64,000 nucleotides of DNA from Streptomyces violaceusniger Tu 4113 (GCF_000147815.2 NC_015957.1:4464001-4528000), one strand, 5' to 3'; shown: positions 1-9,802, counted from the first letter of the stretch. Program-made: numbers and translations. The notes: generated by a model from the letters alone, not told the origin.

Positions 1-585
1 ACCACCGCCGAGGCGGCCCTGTTCACCCGGACCGACCCCGGGCTGCCCCGCCCCGACCTCGAGGTGTTCCTCTTTCACATCCCCTTCCACCCGAGGCTGC
101 TGCCGTTCCCGCGGAACACCTTCACCCTGACGGCCGCCGCGATGCAGCCCCACAGCCGGGGCACGGTCCGGCTCTCCGGCGCGGACCCCGAGGACCGGCC
201 GCTGATCGACCCCGGCTATCTCAGCGACGGAAGGGACCTCGCCACCCTGGTCCAGGGAGTCGAACTGGCCCGGTCGCTGGCCGCCACCGACGCGTTCGGG
301 GCGTGGCAGCCGCGCGAACTGCTGCCCGGCCCCGGTGTGAGCGGCCGGGACGGCCTGGCCGACTTCGTCCGCGAGAACACCGGCACCTACTTCCACCATG
401 TCGGCACCTGCCGGATGGGCGGGGACGAGGACTCCGTGGTGGACCCCCGGCTGCGCGTCCGGGGCGTCGAGGGGCTGCGGATCGCCGATGGATCGATCAT
501 GCCGTCGATCGTCTCGGCCAACACCAACGCGGCCTGCGTCATGATCGGCGAGATGGCCGCCGAGCTGATCCGCGCCGACGCCTGA
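1..585 (+). CDS. GMC family oxidoreductase, C-terminal part (5' truncated by window edge)
   Basis: This is the C-terminal domain of a GMC (glucose-methanol-choline) flavoprotein oxidoreductase; the reading frame is open from base 1, so the FAD-binding N-terminus lies outside the window. The HVGTCRMG motif carries the catalytic-site histidine region, and it is followed by the family's closing FAD-contact segment (IADGSIMP, then SANTNAACVMIGE). Such enzymes oxidise primary alcohols, choline or sugars with FAD. The substrate cannot be told from this part. It lies on the strand opposite the encapsulin genes downstream, so it is not co-transcribed with them. Confidence 0.9.
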   Translation, partial: TTAEAALFTRTDPGLPRPDLEVFLFHIPFHPRLLPFPRNTFTLTAAAMQPHSRGTVRLSGADPEDRPLIDPGYLSDGRDLATLVQGVELARSLAATDAFGAWQPRELLPGPGVSGRDGLADFVRENTGTYFHHVGTCRMGGDEDSVVDPRLRVRGVEGLRIADGSIMPSIVSANTNAACVMIGEMAAELIRADA

Positions 586-744
586 GACGGCTCGCCACGC
601 CCGCTCACCACCGAGGGGCGACCGCCGGGAATACCGAACAGCAGATCGGCACCCGTATGGAGCACCAGCCAGCAGCGTTTTAGGGGCGATTCTGGGCCAC
701 ACTGACGGCCGGATTCCGATGCTCCGTGGCCGAGGAGGCTCCCC

Positions 745-939
745 ATGGCCATTTCCATCTCCGTGGTCCTGCTGCTTCTGATCCTGACGGCGGTCTTTCT
801 CCGCAGCGGCGGATTGCGCATCTCGCATGCGCTGGTCTGCGCGACGCTGGGCTTCTACCTGGCGAGCAGCAGCGTGGCGCCCACCATCTCCGAGGGGCTC
901 GCCGCCACCGCGGACGTGGTCAGCAGCGTCCGCCCCTGA
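745..939 (+). CDS. Small membrane protein, 64 aa, unknown function
   Basis: A 64-residue protein starting at an ATG with a good ribosome binding site (GAGGAGG a few bases upstream). The N-terminus is one hydrophobic segment (about residues 2-18) followed by a second moderately hydrophobic stretch (about 28-45), which suggests one or two membrane passes. I do not recognise a named family. It ends 36 bases from the convergent end of the encapsulin operon. Small membrane proteins like this are common in Streptomyces, and its role is not predictable from sequence alone. Confidence 0.6.
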   Translation: MAISISVVLLLLILTAVFLRSGGLRISHALVCATLGFYLASSSVAPTISEGLAATADVVSSVRP

Positions 940-975
940 CCCACGCCCGCGGCGACCGGCAACCGCCGGCCGGGC

Positions 976-2364
976 TCAGCGGCCGATCTCGACGTCCTCC
1001 AGCACACCGACCGCATCGGGCACCAGAATCGCCGCCGAGTAGTAGGCGGAGACCAGATAGGACGTCACGGCCTGCTCGCTGATGCCCATGAACCGGACGT
1101 TCAGACTGGGCTCGTACTCGTCCGGGATACCGGTCTGATGCAGACCGATGACCCCCTGGCTCTCCTCCCCGGTGCGCATCGCCAGGATGGAGCTGGTGCC
1201 GGACTCGCTGACCGGGATCTTGTTGCAGGGCAGCAGCGGAACCCCGCGCCACGCCCGCACCGCGACCCCGGCCACCTCGATGCCCTGCGGATACAGACCA
1301 CGGTCGCTGCACTCACGCCCGAAGGCGGCGATGGTGCGCGGATGGGCCAGCAGATACTGGGTCTTGCGGCGCCGTGCCAGCAGCTCATCGAGGTCGTCGG
1401 GGGTGGGCGGTCCGCTGCGGGTGTGGATGCGCTGGGAAAGGTCGGCGTTGTGCAGCAGGCCGAATTCGCGGTTGTTGACGAGCTCGTGTTCCTGCCGTTC
1501 GCGCAGGGCTTCGATGGTGAGGCGGAGCTGCTGCTCGACCTGGTTCATGGGCTCGTTGTAGAGGTCGGCGACGCGGGTGTGGACGCGGAGGACGGTCTGG
1601 GCCACGCTCAGCTCGTACTCGCGCGGCGCCAGTTCGTAGTCCACGAACGTGCCCGGCAGGACCGGCTCGCCCGCGTGGCCGGACGCGACGGCGATATCGG
1701 CCTCACCGCGCCGGTTCTGAGCGGGGGTGGACCGCTCCGAAAGCCCCTGGAGATGGTCGCGCAGCGCGTCGGAGCGGTCGGCGGCCTCCTGGACGACGCG
1801 GCGGGGGAGGGTGAGCACCGTGGTCCGGGTGACGGCCCGGACGCTGAACTCCCAGGCGTGCTCCGGACCGGTCAGCACCGCGTCGCCGAAGTACTCCCCG
1901 TCGGCCAGCACCGCCAGCGTGGTGCCCTCGTCATAGGCGCCGGGGGCGACCTGCCGGACCTTGCCGTGGGCGATCAGGAACACCTGGTCGGCCGGGCGGC
2001 CCGCCTCCACCAGCACATCCCCGGGCGCGTACTCTCGCTGGACGCACCCGTCGGCCAGCGATTCCAGTACGGCGGTGTCCCCGAAGCCGCGCAGCGTCGG
2101 CAGCTCGCCCAGCTCCGGCGGGATGACCCGCACCTGCGATCCGGTGCTGATGAACTCCACCCGACCGTCTCCGACCGTGTACGTCAGTCGGCGGTTCACC
2201 CGGTACGTACCGGCCGACACCTGCACCCAGGGGAGGACGCGCAGCAGCCACCGGGAGGAGATGGCCTGCATCTGCGGAACGGACTTGGTGGTGGTCGCCA
2301 GATTCCGCGCGGCGGCCGTGCCCAGACTCAGCGGCTGCTCACCGGACTCCACGGAAGTGGTCAT
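976..2364 (-). CDS. Family 2B encapsulin-like shell protein with cyclic-nucleotide-binding domain (copy 2)
   Basis: A 462-residue protein often mislabelled as a Crp/Fnr regulator. The layout fits family 2B encapsulin nanocompartment shells: an N-terminal arm (about residues 1-60), a cyclic-nucleotide-binding-like beta-roll (about 95-205, with [14 protein letters not shown]), and then a long HK97-type capsid region containing [20 protein letters not shown]. No DNA-binding helix-turn-helix is seen, which argues against a Crp regulator. The beta-roll lacks a clear phosphate-binding arginine cassette. It is the second gene of a two-gene unit, 71 bases downstream of a close paralogue. Family knowledge suggests that two such proteins can co-assemble into one shell; co-assembly here is an inference. 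Confidence 0.85.
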   Translation of the reverse strand: MTTSVESGEQPLSLGTAAARNLATTTKSVPQMQAISSRWLLRVLPWVQVSAGTYRVNRRLTYTVGDGRVEFISTGSQVRVIPPELGELPTLRGFGDTAVLESLADGCVQREYAPGDVLVEAGRPADQVFLIAHGKVRQVAPGAYDEGTTLAVLADGEYFGDAVLTGPEHAWEFSVRAVTRTTVLTLPRRVVQEAADRSDALRDHLQGLSERSTPAQNRRGEADIAVASGHAGEPVLPGTFVDYELAPREYELSVAQTVLRVHTRVADLYNEPMNQVEQQLRLTIEALRERQEHELVNNREFGLLHNADLSQRIHTRSGPPTPDDLDELLARRRKTQYLLAHPRTIAAFGRECSDRGLYPQGIEVAGVAVRAWRGVPLLPCNKIPVSESGTSSILAMRTGEESQGVIGLHQTGIPDEYEPSLNVRFMGISEQAVTSYLVSAYYSAAILVPDAVGVLEDVEIGR

Positions 2365-2435
2365 AAGTGCTCATCACCCATTTCGGTAGATCTTCGGGAA
2401 GGTATGCGAAGGCCACGGGCCCGGTCGGGCGGGCG

Positions 2436-3848
2436 TCAGAGTCCGATTTCCACGTTCTCCAGAATTCCGAGCGCGTCCGGAACGAGCACGGCCGAGGAAT
2501 AGTAGGCGCTGACGAGATACGAGATGATGGCCTGCTCGCTGATTCCCATGAACCGCACCGAGAGGCTCGGCTGGTATTCGTCGGGAATTCCGGTGCGGTG
2601 GAGTCCGATGACCCCCTGGTTCTCCTCCCCGGTGCGCAGGACGAGAATCGAGGTCACCCCGCTCCGGGACACCGGAATCTTGTTGCACGGGAAGATGGGC
2701 ACGCCCCGCCAGGCCGGCATCGCATGGCCGTTCACCTCCGTGGGCTGCGGGGAGATGCCACGGCTGTTGAACTCGCGGCCGATCGCCGCGATGGCGCGCG
2801 GATGCGCCAGGATCAGCCCCGGGTCCTTCCAGACGGTGGCCAGCAGCGCGTCGAGGTCATCGGGGGTGGGTGGTCCGCTGCGGGTGTGGATGCGCTGGGA
2901 GAGGTCGGCGTTGTGCAGCAGGCCGATCTCGGGGTTGTTGACGAGCTCGTGTTCCTGGCGTTCGCGCAGGGCTTCGATGGTGAGGCGGAGCTGTTGCTCG
3001 ACCTGGTTCATGGGCTCGTTGTAGAGGTCGGCGACGCGGGTGTGGACGCGGAGGACGGTCTGGGCCACGCTCAGCTCGTACTCGCGCGGCGTCAGCTCGT
3101 ACTCCGCGAACGTGCCCGGCAGGATCGGCTCGCCGGAATGTCCCGAGGCCAGCGCGATGGCGGCCTCCCCGTGCTCGTTCTGCTCGGCCTCCGGCGCCGA
3201 GCGCACCCCCTCCACATGCGCCCGCAGGTGCGGTGAACGGTCCAACTGCTCCTCGAACTCCTGCCGGGGCAGGGCCAGCACCGTGCAGGAGGTCACGGCC
3301 TTCACGGTGCTCGCCCAGGTGCCCGCCTCGGCGGCGGTCAGCTCCGGCTCCCCGATGTGGTCGCCGCCGGCGGCCGAGCCGACCACCGCCGGCTCGTCGA
3401 ACGCGCCCTCGGTCAATTTGTCGACCTTGCCATGGGCGATGAGGAGAAGCTCATCGGCCGGGCGCCCGGCCTCGACCAGCACATCGCCCGGCGCGAATTC
3501 CCGCTGGGTGAAGCGGTCCGCCAGGGCCCCGAGCACCGAGGCGTCCTCGAAACCGCGCAGCAGCGGCAGCTCGCGCAGCTCGACCGGGATGACCCGCACC
3601 TCGGACCCGGTGGTGGTGAACTCCACCCGGCCGTCGCCGAGCGTATGGGACGCCCGGCGGTTCACACGATAGGAACCGCCCGGAACCTGCACCCACGGCA
3701 GCATGCGCAGCAGCCACCGGGAGCTGAGGCCCTGCATTTGCGGAACGGATTTGGTCGTCGTCGCCAGATTCCGCGCGGCCGCCGTGCCGAGACTCAACTG
3801 CGGCTGCGAATTTTCGGTACCGGAACCCGGTTCAACGGACGTCGTCAT
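2436..3848 (-). CDS. Family 2B encapsulin-like shell protein with cyclic-nucleotide-binding domain (copy 1)
   Basis: A 470-residue paralogue of the neighbouring shell gene. The N-terminal arm ([18 protein letters not shown]) and the capsid-core stretch from EYELSVAQ to [10 protein letters not shown] are identical or nearly so in the two proteins, while the cyclic-nucleotide-binding-like insert (about residues 100-215) has diverged. It is the first gene of the minus-strand pair, and the 401-base region upstream must hold its promoter. Family 2B shells in Streptomyces are known to package cargo such as terpene synthases with disordered N-termini. No such cargo gene is visible within this window. 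Confidence 0.85.
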   Translation of the reverse strand: MTTSVEPGSGTENSQPQLSLGTAAARNLATTTKSVPQMQGLSSRWLLRMLPWVQVPGGSYRVNRRASHTLGDGRVEFTTTGSEVRVIPVELRELPLLRGFEDASVLGALADRFTQREFAPGDVLVEAGRPADELLLIAHGKVDKLTEGAFDEPAVVGSAAGGDHIGEPELTAAEAGTWASTVKAVTSCTVLALPRQEFEEQLDRSPHLRAHVEGVRSAPEAEQNEHGEAAIALASGHSGEPILPGTFAEYELTPREYELSVAQTVLRVHTRVADLYNEPMNQVEQQLRLTIEALRERQEHELVNNPEIGLLHNADLSQRIHTRSGPPTPDDLDALLATVWKDPGLILAHPRAIAAIGREFNSRGISPQPTEVNGHAMPAWRGVPIFPCNKIPVSRSGVTSILVLRTGEENQGVIGLHRTGIPDEYQPSLSVRFMGISEQAIISYLVSAYYSSAVLVPDALGILENVEIGL

Positions 3849-4249
3849 CGTGAATGCTCACCCATCCCTGTACGGACCTTGAGGACAAATTCCGCTCGAG
3901 CAACTGCCAAGCTATCAGCGGATTTTAAGTGGTGCATTCACTCAAAAGAGTGCCTGGGTAATGGTTATGTCGGCGGTCGCGGACGGGTAAACCCTCCGAA
4001 TGCGCGCCGCAGGCCGACGGCCTTCGCGACCCCGCCCGTTCACCCGGTGCCCGCGCATCTGTCGCGCGTCCCCGCGGGCGGGCACCGCGGGCCATCGCCT
4101 CGGGACCTCGGGAACGGTGAGGAAATGGCCGGGGACCACCCGTGGAACTCTTCGCGCGGCACTGCCCTTTGGGCGTACGGCCGCCCGATACTCACTGGCG
4201 TCCATCCTGCGTATCCGGCACCGCGCCGGGACGAGAGCCGGGAGGCCCC
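3849..4249. promoter_or_regulatory. Divergent intergenic region upstream of the encapsulin pair
   Basis: About 400 bases with no convincing gene. The segment at 3890-3965 is markedly richer in A and T than its surroundings and probably holds the encapsulin promoter. It contains the small inverted repeat CACTC-AAAA-GAGTG at 3939-3952, a possible operator. A minus-strand frame across the right part has shadow-like composition and was not called. Confidence 0.4.
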
Positions 4250-5155
4250 ATGGTCCGCCGTACACGCCGTGCCTTTGTCGTCACCCTCGGAGCCGCTCTG
4301 GCGGGCGGCGCCGCCGCGCCCGCGTTCGCGAGCACGGCCAGCTCGCTCGGCACCACGTCCGTCTCGAAGGACAGCTCGAGGGACATCTCGAAGGGCAAGC
4401 GGCCGCTGGCCAGAGCCCACGCCCACAACGACTACGAGCACCCCCGTCCGCTCCTCGACGCGCTCTCCCACGGCTTCGGCAGCGTCGAGGCCGACATCTG
4501 GCTGGTCGACGGCCAGTTGCTGGTCGCGCACGACGCCGCCGACCTCGACCCCACCCGCACTCTGGAGTCGCTCTACCTCGACCCGCTGGCCCGGCGGGTG
4601 AAGGCCAACGGCGGCCGGGTCTACCGCGGCTACGACCTGTCGCTGCAGCTGCTGATCGACCTCAAGACCGCCGGGGAGGCCACCTACCTGGAGCTGGCCA
4701 AGCGGCTGCGCCACTACGGCCCCCTGTTCAGCGCCGCCTACGGCGGGGTGGACGGCCGGGTGCGCCGCGGCGCGGTGACGGCCGTCATTTCCGGCGACCG
4801 CGGCGCACGGGCCCCGATGGAGGCCGAGAAGGTGCGCCACGCCTTCTACGACGGCCGTCTGGAGGATCTCGGCTCGGGCGTGCCCGCCTCCTTCATCCCG
4901 CTCATCAGCGCCGACTGGACCAAGTCCTTCACCTGGACGGGAGCCGGTCCGATGCCGCGGGCGGAGCGCGAGACGCTGCACCGCCTCGTCGCCTCCGCAC
5001 ACGCCGCCCGGCAGACCGTGCGCTTCTGGGCCACCCCGGATGTGGCCGGGCCGGAGCGCGACGCCCTGTGGCGTGAGCTCCTGGCCGCCGATGTGGACTA
5101 CCTCAACACCGACGACCTGGCGGGGCTGGAGGCGTTCCTGCGCGCGGCCCGCTGA
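4250..5155 (+). CDS. Secreted PI-PLC/GDPD-like phosphodiesterase family protein
   Basis: A 301-residue protein with an exported N-terminus: MVRRTRRAFVV followed by a hydrophobic core and an AxA-type cleavage region (PAFAS) near residue 28, with a twin-arginine-like RRTRR. The mature part begins with RAHAHNDYEHPRP, the His/Asn/Asp/Glu start of the TIM-barrel PLC-like phosphodiesterase superfamily, and VEADIWLVDGQLLVAHD supplies the usual metal-ligand glutamate, aspartate and catalytic histidine. The start was chosen at the ATG preceded by GGGAGG rather than an upstream ATG with no ribosome site. It probably hydrolyses phosphodiester headgroups outside the cell; the substrate is unknown. Confidence 0.8.
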   Translation: MVRRTRRAFVVTLGAALAGGAAAPAFASTASSLGTTSVSKDSSRDISKGKRPLARAHAHNDYEHPRPLLDALSHGFGSVEADIWLVDGQLLVAHDAADLDPTRTLESLYLDPLARRVKANGGRVYRGYDLSLQLLIDLKTAGEATYLELAKRLRHYGPLFSAAYGGVDGRVRRGAVTAVISGDRGARAPMEAEKVRHAFYDGRLEDLGSGVPASFIPLISADWTKSFTWTGAGPMPRAERETLHRLVASAHAARQTVRFWATPDVAGPERDALWRELLAADVDYLNTDDLAGLEAFLRAAR

Positions 5156-5209
5156 CGCCTCGCGGGCGGCGGCCGGGAAAATTCCTCGCGCGCCGTCGCC
5201 CGCACCGCC

Positions 5210-5710
5210 ATGCTGGCCCGCATGCTCATCAGGACCGCCACCGTCGAGGACTGGCCCGCCATCTGGGCCTTCCTGCGCCGCATCGTCGCCGCGGGTGAGA
5301 CCTACACCTACCCTCGCGACCTGGACGAGGACCGGGCCCGCGACGTCTGGATGCCCGAGCCCCCGAGCCGTACCGTCGTCGCCACCGACCCCGACGGCAC
5401 CGTCCTGGGCTCGGCCAAGATGAACCCCAACCACATGGGACCCGCCGCGCATATCGCGGGGGCCAGTTTCATGGTCGCGCCCGAGCACGGCGGGCGCGGT
5501 GCGGGCCGGGCCCTGGGGGAGCATGTCCTGGAGTGGGCGCGCGCCGAGGGCTACAAGGCGATGCAGTTCAACGCCGTGGTGGAGAGCAACATCCGGGCGG
5601 TGGCGCTGTGGCGCTCACTGGGCTTCGAGGTCATCGGCACCGTCCCCAAGGCGTTCGACCACCCCACGAAGGGCTATGTGGGGCTGCACATCATGCATCG
5701 CTTCCTCTGA
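5210..5710 (+). CDS. GNAT family N-acetyltransferase
   Basis: A 166-residue single-domain acetyltransferase. The acetyl-CoA pyrophosphate-binding loop is visible as MVAPEHGGRGAGRALGEH, followed by a typical GNAT C-terminal half (FNAVVESNIRAVALWRSLGF, then VGTVP-like residues). It transfers an acetyl group to an amine that cannot be predicted. The start is either the ATG used here or another four codons later (MLIRTATVEDW), and the latter fits the usual family N-terminus. The last 20 bases overlap the end of the convergent ROK regulator gene. Confidence 0.85.
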   Translation: MLARMLIRTATVEDWPAIWAFLRRIVAAGETYTYPRDLDEDRARDVWMPEPPSRTVVATDPDGTVLGSAKMNPNHMGPAAHIAGASFMVAPEHGGRGAGRALGEHVLEWARAEGYKAMQFNAVVESNIRAVALWRSLGFEVIGTVPKAFDHPTKGYVGLHIMHRFL

Positions 5711-6956
5711 CCCCGGCCGGCTCTCCGGCTCCGGCCGGGTCCCTGAACCCCGCCGGATCGTCGAGGACCGCCTGCACCACCGAGTTGGCCGCGCCCAGCA
5801 GCGGACCGTCCGGGCCGAGCCGGGAGACGGTCACCGCGCCGCTGCCCGGACGGGCCGGGTCGGTGAGCCGCCGTCCCAACTCCCGCTCCAGGGCGGGCAG
5901 CAGCCAGGGCGCCAGCGGCGTCAGCGCGCCGCCGAGCACCACCTTCTCCGGGTCCAGGAGGTTCACCGCGCCCGCGAGGGCGATCCCGAGCGCCGAGCCC
6001 GCGCCACGCAGCGCACGCCGCACCTGCTGGTCGCCGCTCGCCGCCCTTACGGCCAGCACGGTGATACGGCCTCCGGGGCCCGGGTGCTGGGCCGCGGCCT
6101 GCTCGGGGGACAGGCCGCTCGCCCGCAGCACCGCCTCCTCACCCGCGTACTGCTCCAGACAGCCGCGGCCGCCGCAGGCGCACTCGGGCCCCTCGGGACG
6201 CACCGGCACATGGCCCAGCTCGCCCGCGAAACCGTGGGTGCCGCGCAGCAGTTGTCCCTCCAGCACGACCGCCGCGCCGATGCCGATCTCGGCCGAGACA
6301 TGGATGAAGTCCCGGGGTGCCGGGTCGTGGCCGCCCCGCCACAGCTCGGCGAGCGCGCTCAGATTCGCCTCGTTGTCGACGGTGACCGGCAGCCCGGGCA
6401 GCGCCGTGCGCAGCTCCGGGCCGATGTCCACCCCCTCCCAGCCCAGGTTGGGGGCGCGGACGACCAGCGACGAGTCCCGCGCCACCAGACCGGGCACCGC
6501 CACCGCGAGCCCCACCGGCCGCAGCCCGCCCAGTTCCGCCTCCGCCGCGACCTGCCGGACCAGGGAGGAGAGCTGGGTGAGCACCGGGGCCGGTGCACGG
6601 TCACGGTTCGCCGACGCGATCTCCGTACGGGCCCGTACTCGCCCGGCGAGGTCCACCGCGCACACCGCGAGATGGTCCACCCCGATTTCCGCGCCGAGTC
6701 CGGCCGGACCGCGCTCATTGAGCTGCAGGGCGCTGCCGGGGCGGCCGACCGTACCGGGCCGGGAGGGGCCCAACTCGACCAGCAGCCCGTCCCGGATCAG
6801 CTCGTCCACGAGCGTGGAGACGGCGGCCCGGGTGAGCCCCACACGGGCCGCCACCGACGCACGGGACAGCGGGCCGTGGGCGGCCACGGCGTGCAGCACG
6901 AGGGAGAGATTGCGCCGGCGCATCGCCTGCTGGGTGTTGGGCAGTGGCGCTGCCAC
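5691..6956 (-). CDS. ROK family transcriptional regulator, probable xylose repressor
   Basis: A 421-residue protein with an N-terminal winged helix-turn-helix (about residues 15-75, with SRASVAARVGLTRAAVSTLVDEL) and a ROK sugar-kinase-like domain. The ROK zinc motif is clear as CACGGRGCLEQY, and the sugar-site ExGH is present in FAGELGHVPV. It starts at a GTG behind GAGAGGAGA. It lies directly downstream of xylB on the same strand, with xylA divergent beyond it, so XylR-type repression of the xylose genes with xylose as inducer is the obvious inference. The kinase activity of the domain is usually lost in such regulators. Confidence 0.85.
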   Translation of the reverse strand: MAAPLPNTQQAMRRRNLSLVLHAVAAHGPLSRASVAARVGLTRAAVSTLVDELIRDGLLVELGPSRPGTVGRPGSALQLNERGPAGLGAEIGVDHLAVCAVDLAGRVRARTEIASANRDRAPAPVLTQLSSLVRQVAAEAELGGLRPVGLAVAVPGLVARDSSLVVRAPNLGWEGVDIGPELRTALPGLPVTVDNEANLSALAELWRGGHDPAPRDFIHVSAEIGIGAAVVLEGQLLRGTHGFAGELGHVPVRPEGPECACGGRGCLEQYAGEEAVLRASGLSPEQAAAQHPGPGGRITVLAVRAASGDQQVRRALRGAGSALGIALAGAVNLLDPEKVVLGGALTPLAPWLLPALERELGRRLTDPARPGSGAVTVSRLGPDGPLLGAANSVVQAVLDDPAGFRDPAGAGEPAGVRGSDA

Positions 6957-7047
6957 TTCAATCCGTCTCCTCTCACCCGATCGCCCGATCCGCTCATTGT
7001 GCCGGGCCGTTACGACACCGGTGTGCCCAGCCGCCGCCGTACGGCGC

Positions 7048-8505
7048 TCACGCGTGGCGCAGCAGGCCCTCCGCGTCCGCCAGCACCCGGGAGAGCCGCT
7101 CCAGCGCCGCCTCGTCGCGGGGCACCGGACCGTAGGACGGCCCTTCGGCGGTCGCCCAGCGCCGCGCCACCGCCGCCGGGTCCTCGCCGAGCACCAGCCC
7201 CGCGGCCTGCGCGGCGGCTCCGAGGGCGACCAACTCCTCGGCCCGGGGCACCTGTACCGGGCGTCCGCTCAGCCGCCGGACCGTCTCCCGCCACGCGGTG
7301 CCCTTGGCGCCACCCCCTATGAGCAACAGTGGGGCGTCGGGCGCCGCGTCCGCGTCCAGCACCTGGTCCAGCGCGGTGAGCAGGGCGAAGACGGCCCCGT
7401 CGTAGGCGGCCTGGAGCACCTGCCCCGGTGTGGTGTCGTGGCGCAGACCGTGCAGCAGCCCCGAGGCGTGCGGCAGATGGGGGGTGCGTTCGCCGTCGAG
7501 GAACGGCAGCAGCACGGCCGAGCCGCCCGTCTCCACCGCCTCCCGGTCGCGGCCCAGCAGCGCCGCGATCCGGTCCACCGCGAGCGTGCAGTTGAGCGTG
7601 CACGCCAGCGGCAGCCAGGCGTCCCGCGTGTCGGCGAACCCCGCGACCACCCCGGTGGGGTCGGCGGGCCGGTGGGCCGAGACGGCGTAGACGGTGCCGG
7701 AGGTGCCCAGGCTGAGCACCGGCTGCCCCGGGCGCAGGCCGAGCCCCAGGGCGGCCGCCATGTTGTCGCCCGTGCCGGTGGCCACCAGGGTGCCGGTGGG
7801 CAGCGGCAGATCGGGCAGCTCCCGTACGGTCCCGGCGGCCTCGCCGTGGCGCAGCACGCGCGGCAGCAGCTCGGGGGAGAGCCCGGCCCGGTCCAGGATC
7901 TCCTCGTCGTAGGACTCGGTGGCCGAGGACCACCAGCCGGTGCCCGACGCGTCGCCCCGGTCGGTGGTTCCGTAGCCGGTGAGCCGCTCGGTGAGGTAGT
8001 CGTGGGGGAGCCGGACGGCCGCGGTGGCGCGGGCCGCCTCCGGCTCGTTCTCCCTCAGCCAGGCCCACTTGGTGACGGTGAAGGCGGGCGCGGGCACACT
8101 GCCGACCCGCTCGGCCCATGCCTTCGGGCCGCCCAGCTCCTCGATGAGCCGGTCGCGCTGCGGCGCGGAGCGCACATCGTTCCACAGCAGCGCCGGCCGC
8201 ACCGAGCGGCCCGAGGCGTCCAGCGTGACCAGGCCGTGCTGCTGGCCGCCCACGGAGACCGCGGCCGCCTCCCGGGCCGGGGTCCCGCACTGGCGCAGCG
8301 CCTCGGTCAACGCCTCCCACCACTGCTCGGGGACGGACTCCTTACCGGTGCCGTCGCTGCCGCCGCCGACGGTGTGCGGGGCCTGTCCCCGGGCGACGAC
8401 CGCACCGGTCGCGGAGTCGACGACGAGCGCCTTGGTCGATTGCGTGGAGCTGTCCACGCCGACGACGAGTGGTCCTTGCGGCACGGGCACGGCTGCTGCT
8501 GCCAT
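7048..8505 (-). CDS. xylB: Xylulokinase
   Basis: A 485-residue FGGY-family kinase that phosphorylates D-xylulose to xylulose 5-phosphate, which enters the pentose phosphate pathway. The N-terminal phosphate-binding motif GVDSSTQSTKALVVD is present from about residue 15, and the second-domain nucleotide motifs appear as TGTGDNMAAALG and LSLGTSGTVYAV, with LLIGGGAKG near the C-terminus. The start ATG follows AAGGGAGAG. It is divergent from xylA across a 118-base promoter region and precedes the ROK regulator by 91 bases. It lacks the long disordered N-terminal extension expected of an encapsulin cargo. Confidence 0.93.
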   Translation of the reverse strand: MAAAAVPVPQGPLVVGVDSSTQSTKALVVDSATGAVVARGQAPHTVGGGSDGTGKESVPEQWWEALTEALRQCGTPAREAAAVSVGGQQHGLVTLDASGRSVRPALLWNDVRSAPQRDRLIEELGGPKAWAERVGSVPAPAFTVTKWAWLRENEPEAARATAAVRLPHDYLTERLTGYGTTDRGDASGTGWWSSATESYDEEILDRAGLSPELLPRVLRHGEAAGTVRELPDLPLPTGTLVATGTGDNMAAALGLGLRPGQPVLSLGTSGTVYAVSAHRPADPTGVVAGFADTRDAWLPLACTLNCTLAVDRIAALLGRDREAVETGGSAVLLPFLDGERTPHLPHASGLLHGLRHDTTPGQVLQAAYDGAVFALLTALDQVLDADAAPDAPLLLIGGGAKGTAWRETVRRLSGRPVQVPRAEELVALGAAAQAAGLVLGEDPAAVARRWATAEGPSYGPVPRDEAALERLSRVLADAEGLLRHA

Positions 8506-8580
8506 CTCGCGCTCTCCCTTGCGTCCATGGGTGGTGCGGTGTGCGGGTGGAACGGGGCTTCCCCGGAATGCTCGCGCATA

Positions 8581-8593
8581 CTAATTTGTTAAG
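8581..8593. promoter_or_regulatory. Candidate XylR/ROK operator between xylB and xylA
   Basis: An imperfect dyad CTAATTTGTTAAG (CT-A and T-AG half-sites around an AT-rich centre) in the 118-base divergent region, 30 bases before the xylA start. It is the most AT-rich spot of the region. ROK repressors usually bind AT-rich palindromes between divergent sugar genes. The assignment rests on position and symmetry only. Confidence 0.45.
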
Positions 8594-8623
8594 CGCCATG
8601 ACGAAATAGGCGAGGGAGCCGCG

Positions 8624-9796
8624 ATGAGCTACAACCCCACCCCCGAGGACAGGTTCACCTTCGGACTGTGGACGGTCGGCTGGCAGGGCCGGGACCCGTT
8701 CGGGGACGCCACCCGCCCGGCGCTCGACCCCGTGGAGTCCGTGACCCGGCTCGCCGAACTCGGCGCGTACGGCGTCACCTTCCACGACGACGACCTCATC
8801 CCCTTCGGGGCCTCGGCGACCGAGCGCGAATCGCATATCAAGCGCTTCCGGCAGGCCCTGGACGCCACCGGGATGACCGTGCCCATGGCCACCACCAACC
8901 TCTTCACCCATCCCGTCTTCAAGGACGGCGCCTTCACCGCCAACGACCGCGATGTGCGCCGCTACGCGCTGCGCAAGACCATGCGCAACATCGACCTCGC
9001 CGCCGAGCTGGGCGCCAAGACCTATGTGGCCTGGGGCGGCCGCGAGGGCGCGGAGTCCGGCGGCGCCAAGGACGTGCGCGCCGCGCTCGACCGGATGAAG
9101 GAGGCGTTCGACCTGCTCGGCGCCTACGTCACCGAGCAGGGCTACGATCTGCGCTTCGCCATCGAACCCAAGCCCAACGAGCCGCGCGGCGACATCCTGC
9201 TGCCGACCGTCGGCCACGCGCTGGCCTTCATCGAGCGGCTGGAGCGGCCCGAGCTGTACGGGGTCAACCCGGAGGTCGGCCACGAGCAGATGGCCGGGCT
9301 GAACTTCCCGCACGGCATCGCCCAGGCACTGTGGGCGGGCAAGCTCTTCCACATCGACCTCAACGGCCAGAACGGCATCAAGTACGACCAGGACCTGCGG
9401 TTCGGCGCGGGCGATCTGCGGGCCGCCTTCTGGCTGGTCGACCTGCTGGAGACGGGCGGCTACGAGGGGCCGCGCCACTTCGACTTCAAGCCCCCGCGCA
9501 CCGAGGACATCTCGGGCGTCTGGGCCTCGGCGGCGGGCTGCATGCGCAACTACCTCATCCTCAAGGAGCGGGCGGCCGCCTTCCGCGCCGACCCCGAGGT
9601 CCAGGAGGCGCTGCGCGCCTCGCGCCTGGACCAGCTCGGCGAGCCGACCCTCGGGGAGGGGGAGACCCCGGCGGCGCTGCTCGCGGACCGCACCGCCTTC
9701 GAGGACTTCGACGTCGAGGCGGCCGCCGAGCGCGGTATGGCCTTCGAGCGTCTGGACCAGCTCGCCATGGACCATCTGCTCGCCGCGCGCGGCTGA
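8624..9796 (+). CDS. xylA: Xylose isomerase
   Basis: A 390-residue protein that fits the Streptomyces xylose (glucose) isomerase class of about 388 residues. It interconverts D-xylose and D-xylulose using two divalent metal ions. Catalytic residues fall at the expected places: His54 and Asp57 in VTFHDDDL, the metal/substrate segment [21 protein letters not shown] and HIDLNGQNG. The ATG follows GAGGGA at 8612. It is transcribed away from xylB and ends just before a strong hairpin terminator. Expression is probably repressed by the nearby ROK protein. Confidence 0.96.
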   Translation: MSYNPTPEDRFTFGLWTVGWQGRDPFGDATRPALDPVESVTRLAELGAYGVTFHDDDLIPFGASATERESHIKRFRQALDATGMTVPMATTNLFTHPVFKDGAFTANDRDVRRYALRKTMRNIDLAAELGAKTYVAWGGREGAESGGAKDVRAALDRMKEAFDLLGAYVTEQGYDLRFAIEPKPNEPRGDILLPTVGHALAFIERLERPELYGVNPEVGHEQMAGLNFPHGIAQALWAGKLFHIDLNGQNGIKYDQDLRFGAGDLRAAFWLVDLLETGGYEGPRHFDFKPPRTEDISGVWASAAGCMRNYLILKERAAAFRADPEVQEALRASRLDQLGEPTLGEGETPAALLADRTAFEDFDVEAAAERGMAFERLDQLAMDHLLAARG

Positions 9797-9802
9797 CCGC
9801 GT

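Noticed and set aside
3942-4265. A 107-residue minus-strand frame upstream of the encapsulin genes
   Set aside because: Arg/Pro-rich shadow-like composition, no ribosome site, and it covers the start of the secreted phosphodiesterase gene.
7048-8505. Xylulokinase as encapsulin cargo
   Set aside because: Some family 2 encapsulins are reported with xylulose kinase cargo, but this XylB lacks a long disordered N-terminal extension, lies over 3 kb away and is paired with xylA and a ROK regulator, so ordinary xylose metabolism explains it.
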